A stretch of DNA of 64,000 nt. Origin: Patiria miniata. Lineage: Eukaryota > Echinodermata > Asteroidea > Valvatida > Asterinidae. The stretch covers positions 38,275,315 through 38,339,314 of the forward strand of contig NW_024037069.1 of the NCBI RefSeq assembly GCF_015706575.1, in the 5' to 3' direction. Positions within the stretch are counted from its first letter, which is position 1; each line of letters begins with the position of its first letter. Positions 59,036 through 64,000 of the stretch are shown piece by piece. The notes beneath the pieces are model-generated. The model was not told the DNA's origin and did not search any database. It worked only from the letters and a program-made list of their open reading frames with translations. The translations under genes and the position numbers were made by a program.

Positions 59036-62000
59036 TTTTTTCTGTTCAATCTGATATTAAAATCTTATCAGTTTGAATTGTTCATTTTAAAGGATTGACT
59101 ATACTCCATACCAAATACGTCCGACTCCAGAAACAAAACCCCGCGATTTCCTTCGCTTTAATATAATATTGCAATAAAGGTATTAATACCCAAATTGTGT
59201 TTTTTTTTCTAAAATTGAAATATAAATCAACAGACACTTCAAACACATTAAGAGTAAACATTATGCAGCAGGGAAAACCCCCCCAAATTATAATATATGA
59301 TTTAAATATCATTTTGTATGTATGTATTTTGTGAAATTATTAAATTATCTTTTGTATTACATTACAGTCTTTGGTAACTTCATATTTGCAGATAGCTATA
59401 CTGTAAACAAGAAACCTATAATTTGAATGTTTTCAGCCTTGAGGCTGCTTTTAATTCAAATATATAAACCATAATATAATATATATATGTTTATAAAGGC
59501 ATTGCACGATCTAATGTTATAATAATACCTGTTAATGGTACCTATGGGAGACATTTTGTCTAATAATAATACTATTATTAAATCATTATATCTTACCTAA
59601 TCACGCGCATTATTGTATGTATCACTAGTAGCAACGAGACAGCTAGCACCGTGATGATTGATATTAAGAAAAACAGCATAATTATGAGTTTGCATAATAC
59701 ATTGTATATTAAATTACGGTCTTGTGCAATATACACCTTGCCAAAGCAATCTATGGGTAAATTCCAACCCCAAAATCTTGTCTTCTTAGTTAAAAGGAAT
59801 AAGTTGGTCTATTAATATAATCAAATACTACAAATTAGCAAAATGTTTGCAAAATGTTGACTTGTAAAACTGCACATTCGCTTTTTGTTCAGTCAATGCC
59901 ATACGCAGTCATCCAACGCAGTCATCGCAGTCAGATATCAATATCAAATGCGACAGATACTCTTATTGTCAAATTGTCGCGGTTATTTATACATCAACAT
60001 TTCACCAAATGCTTGCAAACACAATTTGTTATTCTTTCTGCTCAGTCAATCATTGTTAAAGGGACCGTGAAATGAATTTCTCTGAGGATTTTTATGACTT
60101 AGATACATTTAAAACATCTTTCTTGCCATGTAACTTTCCACCTTCTTTGTGACAGTAACAGGGAGAAATTTCAAAATTTTAGTTTTTATGCTAATGAAAA
60201 TTTCCATATTCATGAGCCAAAGCGTGATGACATTCAAGGCAAAACAGTAGTGTCTCCATGGCTTTGTGTACAAATATACATAAAACTTTTCTTCTTTTTC
60301 TCCGAGTAAGTTCCACTTTTTACTTGTTTATCATGTTAAACAGCTTGTTTGGACAATAGTAGGCCTAGTGGCCAATATTTCTTCAAAACTTTCTTTTGTT
60401 GGTAATTTTGAAAGGCTAATTTTTGTACTGTTCATATGCACTTTTGACAAGGAGTACCTTGTGTGACAAAAGCAACATAGTGCTCTCATGCATGTACCGA
60501 TGAAAGTATTTGCTAATAATTGAAAAACTGCCACTATCTTGTCTCTTCCAATGAAAACAAGTATTAAGATCTCGTATGTATTGCTGCAACACATAGTAGT
60601 GTGCATGAAAACAAGATGAGCTGAATTTCCACTGCATGTTTCCTTTAAAATGCGAAAAAATCTCATTGTCAGTGCCAGACTTCAACTTTCATGTCAAGCT
60701 TTAGCCTAACATGACAGATAATTTCCTCATTTACCGAATGTTTCACAAACCGTAATTCCTTCCGCATGATGGGCAGTCATTCTCAAATTGCCAGACATGA
60801 TTTGATTTTTATTCCACACTAGTGTCGAGTGTCACTTTCCATTTAAGTGTCAAATTGTAACACGACAGATTCCGTCTCACTTCTTGCCAATTTCTTAAAT
60901 GCCCACCAAAACCACCCGCTCCTTTCGCACAATCATTGTACATGTACATTAATTTACAACCAGAAAAAACCCCACACAATTCAATAAATATCGGTCTTCC
61001 GTCGCGTGCTTACAAATTATTAAAAGCCGGAACGTTAAATGGTTGGTGGCCGCACGCTCCGGAGTCCAATCGATACCATTGGAACGTGTTTCATAATTTT
61101 GACATATAAATGTCTGTGGAGTTGTAACATTGAAAACGGTAGGTGCCACTGCACAGTACCGTTATTTTGGAATCGATTGCTGCAAAGGGAGTCGATTCTC
61201 CTTTATAATAAAATACACGCTACACACCACGCAGTGTCTATAGACATAGCCTGGTTTGATATTGTATAGGGAATAACTATAGGGTTGGGAGTATTTGTCA
61301 TATACGTTTGACCTAGGAATGCACAGTAAACATAATTAGCTTGGGTATATTTACACAACATCGAGCCCCTCCTCAATGATGGATAATAGAAATAATAAAT
61401 GGCGAAACTGAAAGGGTCTGTGAAGTGAATTTTTGTGAGGAACATATTCTGCGCAACTTTCTACTCCCTTAAATGCACGGAAAATATTTGACATCCCTTT
61501 TTGGTAAATTTTATGGAAAAGTGCACTTCTTTAAACATTAAAAATTGTCCATGCTTTTGCGGACAACTGAGGGCGCTAATGCTGTGATGTCATTTCAGGA
61601 AGACACTTAGGTTTAGGGATTTTCTGTTCAAATTGTAAACTCAAGAATTTGCACATTGAAAATATTTATGAAAAAAATTCCTCATTAGCTTACTGCCTTG
61701 TACTGACACAACAACGAATCACTAAAGAAAGGAAAATTTTACGACAGCGAAATATCCAAAATTCTGGCATCTTTTGATACTGAAATAGCTGTAACATGGA
61801 GATTTCTGCCTGAAATGACATTACACTTTTGCTAATGAATATGGAACTTTGCATTAGCATAACAATAAAAAAAATACAAAAAATACCCTTGAAAATGGCA
61901 AAACGAAAATTGAATGGCAAAGAACAAAGGTGCATTTCAAAGGATTGCATTAAAAAAATGCATTGCATGGGACCTACTATTGACCTGAAGAGTCGATTCT

Positions 62001-62613
62001 TGCACTGACATTTTTCTTGATCAAAACGAAATGCTCCTCTAAATTTACCTTTACTTTTGACGGAATTGTATAGAGCAATATACAGACGTTTTGATTTCTT
62101 ATCAATAAGACATGAAACAAAAACAACATTAGTTAATTAACCAAGAGCACCATAAACCTCCTGTACTTTAATTGACTTTGCTCAGTAAGGGTATTTCAAT
62201 TGTATTCCTCAAGGAGTACCATGACGTACTGCGAGCTCCTTGAATCTTCATACCCGATCGGCGATGTTCGACAGTTTAATTAAGAATTGACAGTACCTGG
62301 TCATGGCATGGTCATGGCATGAAATTATAGCTGTACATTGTAATACCTTTTCTTCATGGATGGTGTTAATTTACATGTTCATTATTAACTGCAGTTAAAT
62401 GATCAGAGCAACATCATCAGGATTTGGCTATAGGCCCTACATTTACTAAGTGTAACTATATCTGTATGTATGTTATGTTTAGCAGTTAATGAGATCAGAG
62501 GAAGTAGGCTGTACCTATGAGTAGGAATAACTGACTTTCTGAACCACTTTTCTGTTCATGAATTTCATTGTCGATCCAATGAGGCTATAATACAGAACAA
62601 TGACTCTTTGGAG

Positions 62614-63343
62614 CAGTGTTGTAGTCGAGTACATTTCCATGAGTACGAGTACTTTACCATGAGTCGAGTATATGAGTACGAGTATGAGTACGAGTAATTT
62701 GCAGTGTTGGTGTACTCGTACTCGGTACTCGTACTCGAGTACTACTCGAGTACTTTTTTTTGAGTACTTGTACTCGTACTCGTACTCCAATGTCAAAGTA
62801 CTCGTACTCGAAATGACGGTACTCGTACTCGGGCAGACGGTACTCGTACTCGGGCAGCAAAGAACTCGTACTCGACATGTCGAAATTGTACTCGATCATT
62901 AAAGTACTCGTACTCGAATAGCAGTACTCGGGGGAAAAATGTTATAGCTTCACTTGCCATGGCCTTATTTTATCTATACCTTCAGTTTGAAATGGTTGAT
63001 TGGCTTGTGGAGAAATCAAGATTTCCTGATTTTCCTCTATGCAAGTCCGGACAAACACATTTAACAGCTAGCCGTGAGTGGGTCTGTATATCGGTCTGAC
63101 TGGGCCTGGGCCAATTACGCACAATGAACCATTTGCCGTATGGCCGTATTCGGAAATAGAAGAACTCGTTTTCGTACTCGTACTCGGAATATATACTCGT
63201 ACTCGTACTCGTACTCGGAAGGACAAGTACTCGTACTCGGAGATGATACCGTTCTTGTACTCGGAGGCACTCGTACTCGTACTCGGCAACCTAAGTGCTC
63301 GGCAGTACTCGTACTCGGAAAAAAGTACTCGACTACAACACTG
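62614..63343. mobile_element. GAGTAC/GTACTC hexanucleotide array bounded by 19-bp inverted repeats
   Basis: CAGTGTTGTAGTCGAGTAC (62614-62632) and its exact inverse (63325-63343) bound a region dominated by GAGTAC repeats that switch to CTCGTA orientation near 62708. A single-copy spacer lies at 62935-63160. Further GAGTAC clusters follow at 63368-63480 and 63640-63770, the last ending GTGCTACAACAC, a decayed terminus. The hexamer has no stop in any of six frames, which explains the overlapping open frames here. CAGTGTTG ends are compatible with a hAT-type MITE; no matching 8-bp duplication was seen. Confidence 0.65.
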
Positions 63344-64000
63344 GTACTGTGCCATGCCGGACGATGCCATGCGAGTACGAGTACAAGGCAATGTTTGTCC
63401 ATGGGTACAAATACCAGACGTGTACCAAAAAATGTACTCGACTACGAGTACGAGCACAAGAACGAGTACTTTGTACAAGTAGGAGCAAATTTTAATGTGT
63501 CACGTGCTTTCAAGGGCTTTTTGCCATCAAACTAAGCATGAAACAAATACAGAAGCCTTCAATTGCAACCCGTAGAAAAACCGGTTCTTTTCTGCATGTA
63601 TCTCTTAGAAATAATTCTTGCAGGAGAACATTTGCAAGAGTACGAGTACTTTGTCATGAGTACGAGTACGAGTGCGGGTATTTTGTTCTTGAGAGTATGA
63701 GTACAAGTACTACGAGTACGAGTACCCAAAAGTGTACTCGAGTGTAAGAGCGAGTATACGAGTGCTACAACACGACTCGCCAGTATTATACATGTATAAG
63801 AACCCACTCAAGTAGCATGCCTCTTGCCACTATGGTATACAGCCTATATAATCGAACCATTAGGCCTAATCGTGAAAAAGCCAATATCTCACAAAATGCA
63901 AACCATTATTTGAAATCACGAGTATTGTCCAAATCGTAGTTTAAAACGAGCGTTAGGTTATGAAAAAAATCGCAGGGTATCCATTCGGGTAAGATAGAAC

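Larger units (their letters stand above)
45919..64000. other. RASD intron 1 or downstream region, no exon found
   Basis: This 18-kb stretch lacks any translation resembling the second half of a Ras-like GTPase or another known protein. Between the repeats listed separately it is AT-rich single-copy-looking sequence, with no recognised genes at 46000-49300, 50400-51050, 53600-54480, 54700-56300, 57000-58600 and 59050-62600. It is most simply read as a long first intron, and RASD regulatory elements could lie here. Confidence 0.5.

Noticed and set aside
62515..63807. Overlapping open frames with Tyr-Glu, Ser-Thr, Arg-Val or Leu-Val dipeptide repeats
   Set aside because: The GAGTAC hexamer is stop-free in all six frames, so these frames arise without coding selection.

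Overview
The window looks like nuclear DNA from a marine invertebrate, most likely a deuterostome such as an echinoderm. This rests on four intron-rich animal genes with short exons and AT-rich, repeat-packed introns, on their high similarity to vertebrate orthologues, and on many tRNA-derived SINEs and non-coding DNA transposons. The species cannot be named from sequence alone. All gene identities come from translating the exons and recognising the families; no database search was run.

Layout. (1) 1-298 may hold the 3' end of an unrecognised gene. (2) 2093-10844 (+) is a complete CANT1-type calcium-activated nucleotidase in three coding exons (407 residues). (3) 17200-21651 (-) is a complete NDUFA6, the LYR-family complex I subunit, in three exons (124 residues), tail-to-tail with CANT1. 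(4) 25377-40304 (+) is a complete MAD1L1, the spindle-checkpoint coiled-coil protein, in 17 coding exons (719 residues). It is head-to-head with NDUFA6, and a probable 5' non-coding exon and YY1-type promoter motif lie near 23153. (5) 45645-45918 (+) is the first coding exon of a RASD1/RASD2 (Dexras1/Rhes) small GTPase; its second exon was not found and probably lies beyond the window. (6) 46000-64000 has no recognisable exon and is filled with repeats.

The four genes are unrelated in function (secretory-pathway nucleotide hydrolysis, mitochondrial respiration, mitotic checkpoint, Ras-like signalling), as expected for animal gene neighbours; nothing suggests an operon.

The most informative part is the mobile-element landscape. 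Several families of short non-autonomous DNA transposons can be delimited from terminal inverted repeats and target-site duplications: a seven-copy TTAA-flanked family with CCCTAACC ends and GGAGGATT-rich interiors; a five-copy GGCCAAA family with TTA/TAA duplications (Harbinger-like), including a 33-bp remnant; a 1.1-kb foldback element with tandem subrepeats and a perfect 9-bp duplication beside the MAD1L1 promoter; a hAT-like element with an 8-bp duplication; a TTAA-flanked AGGGAAT family with one copy starting just past a splice donor and another copy inserted into a relative; and a GAGTAC array bounded by 19-bp inverted repeats. No CRISPR array, rRNA or convincing functional tRNA gene was seen.
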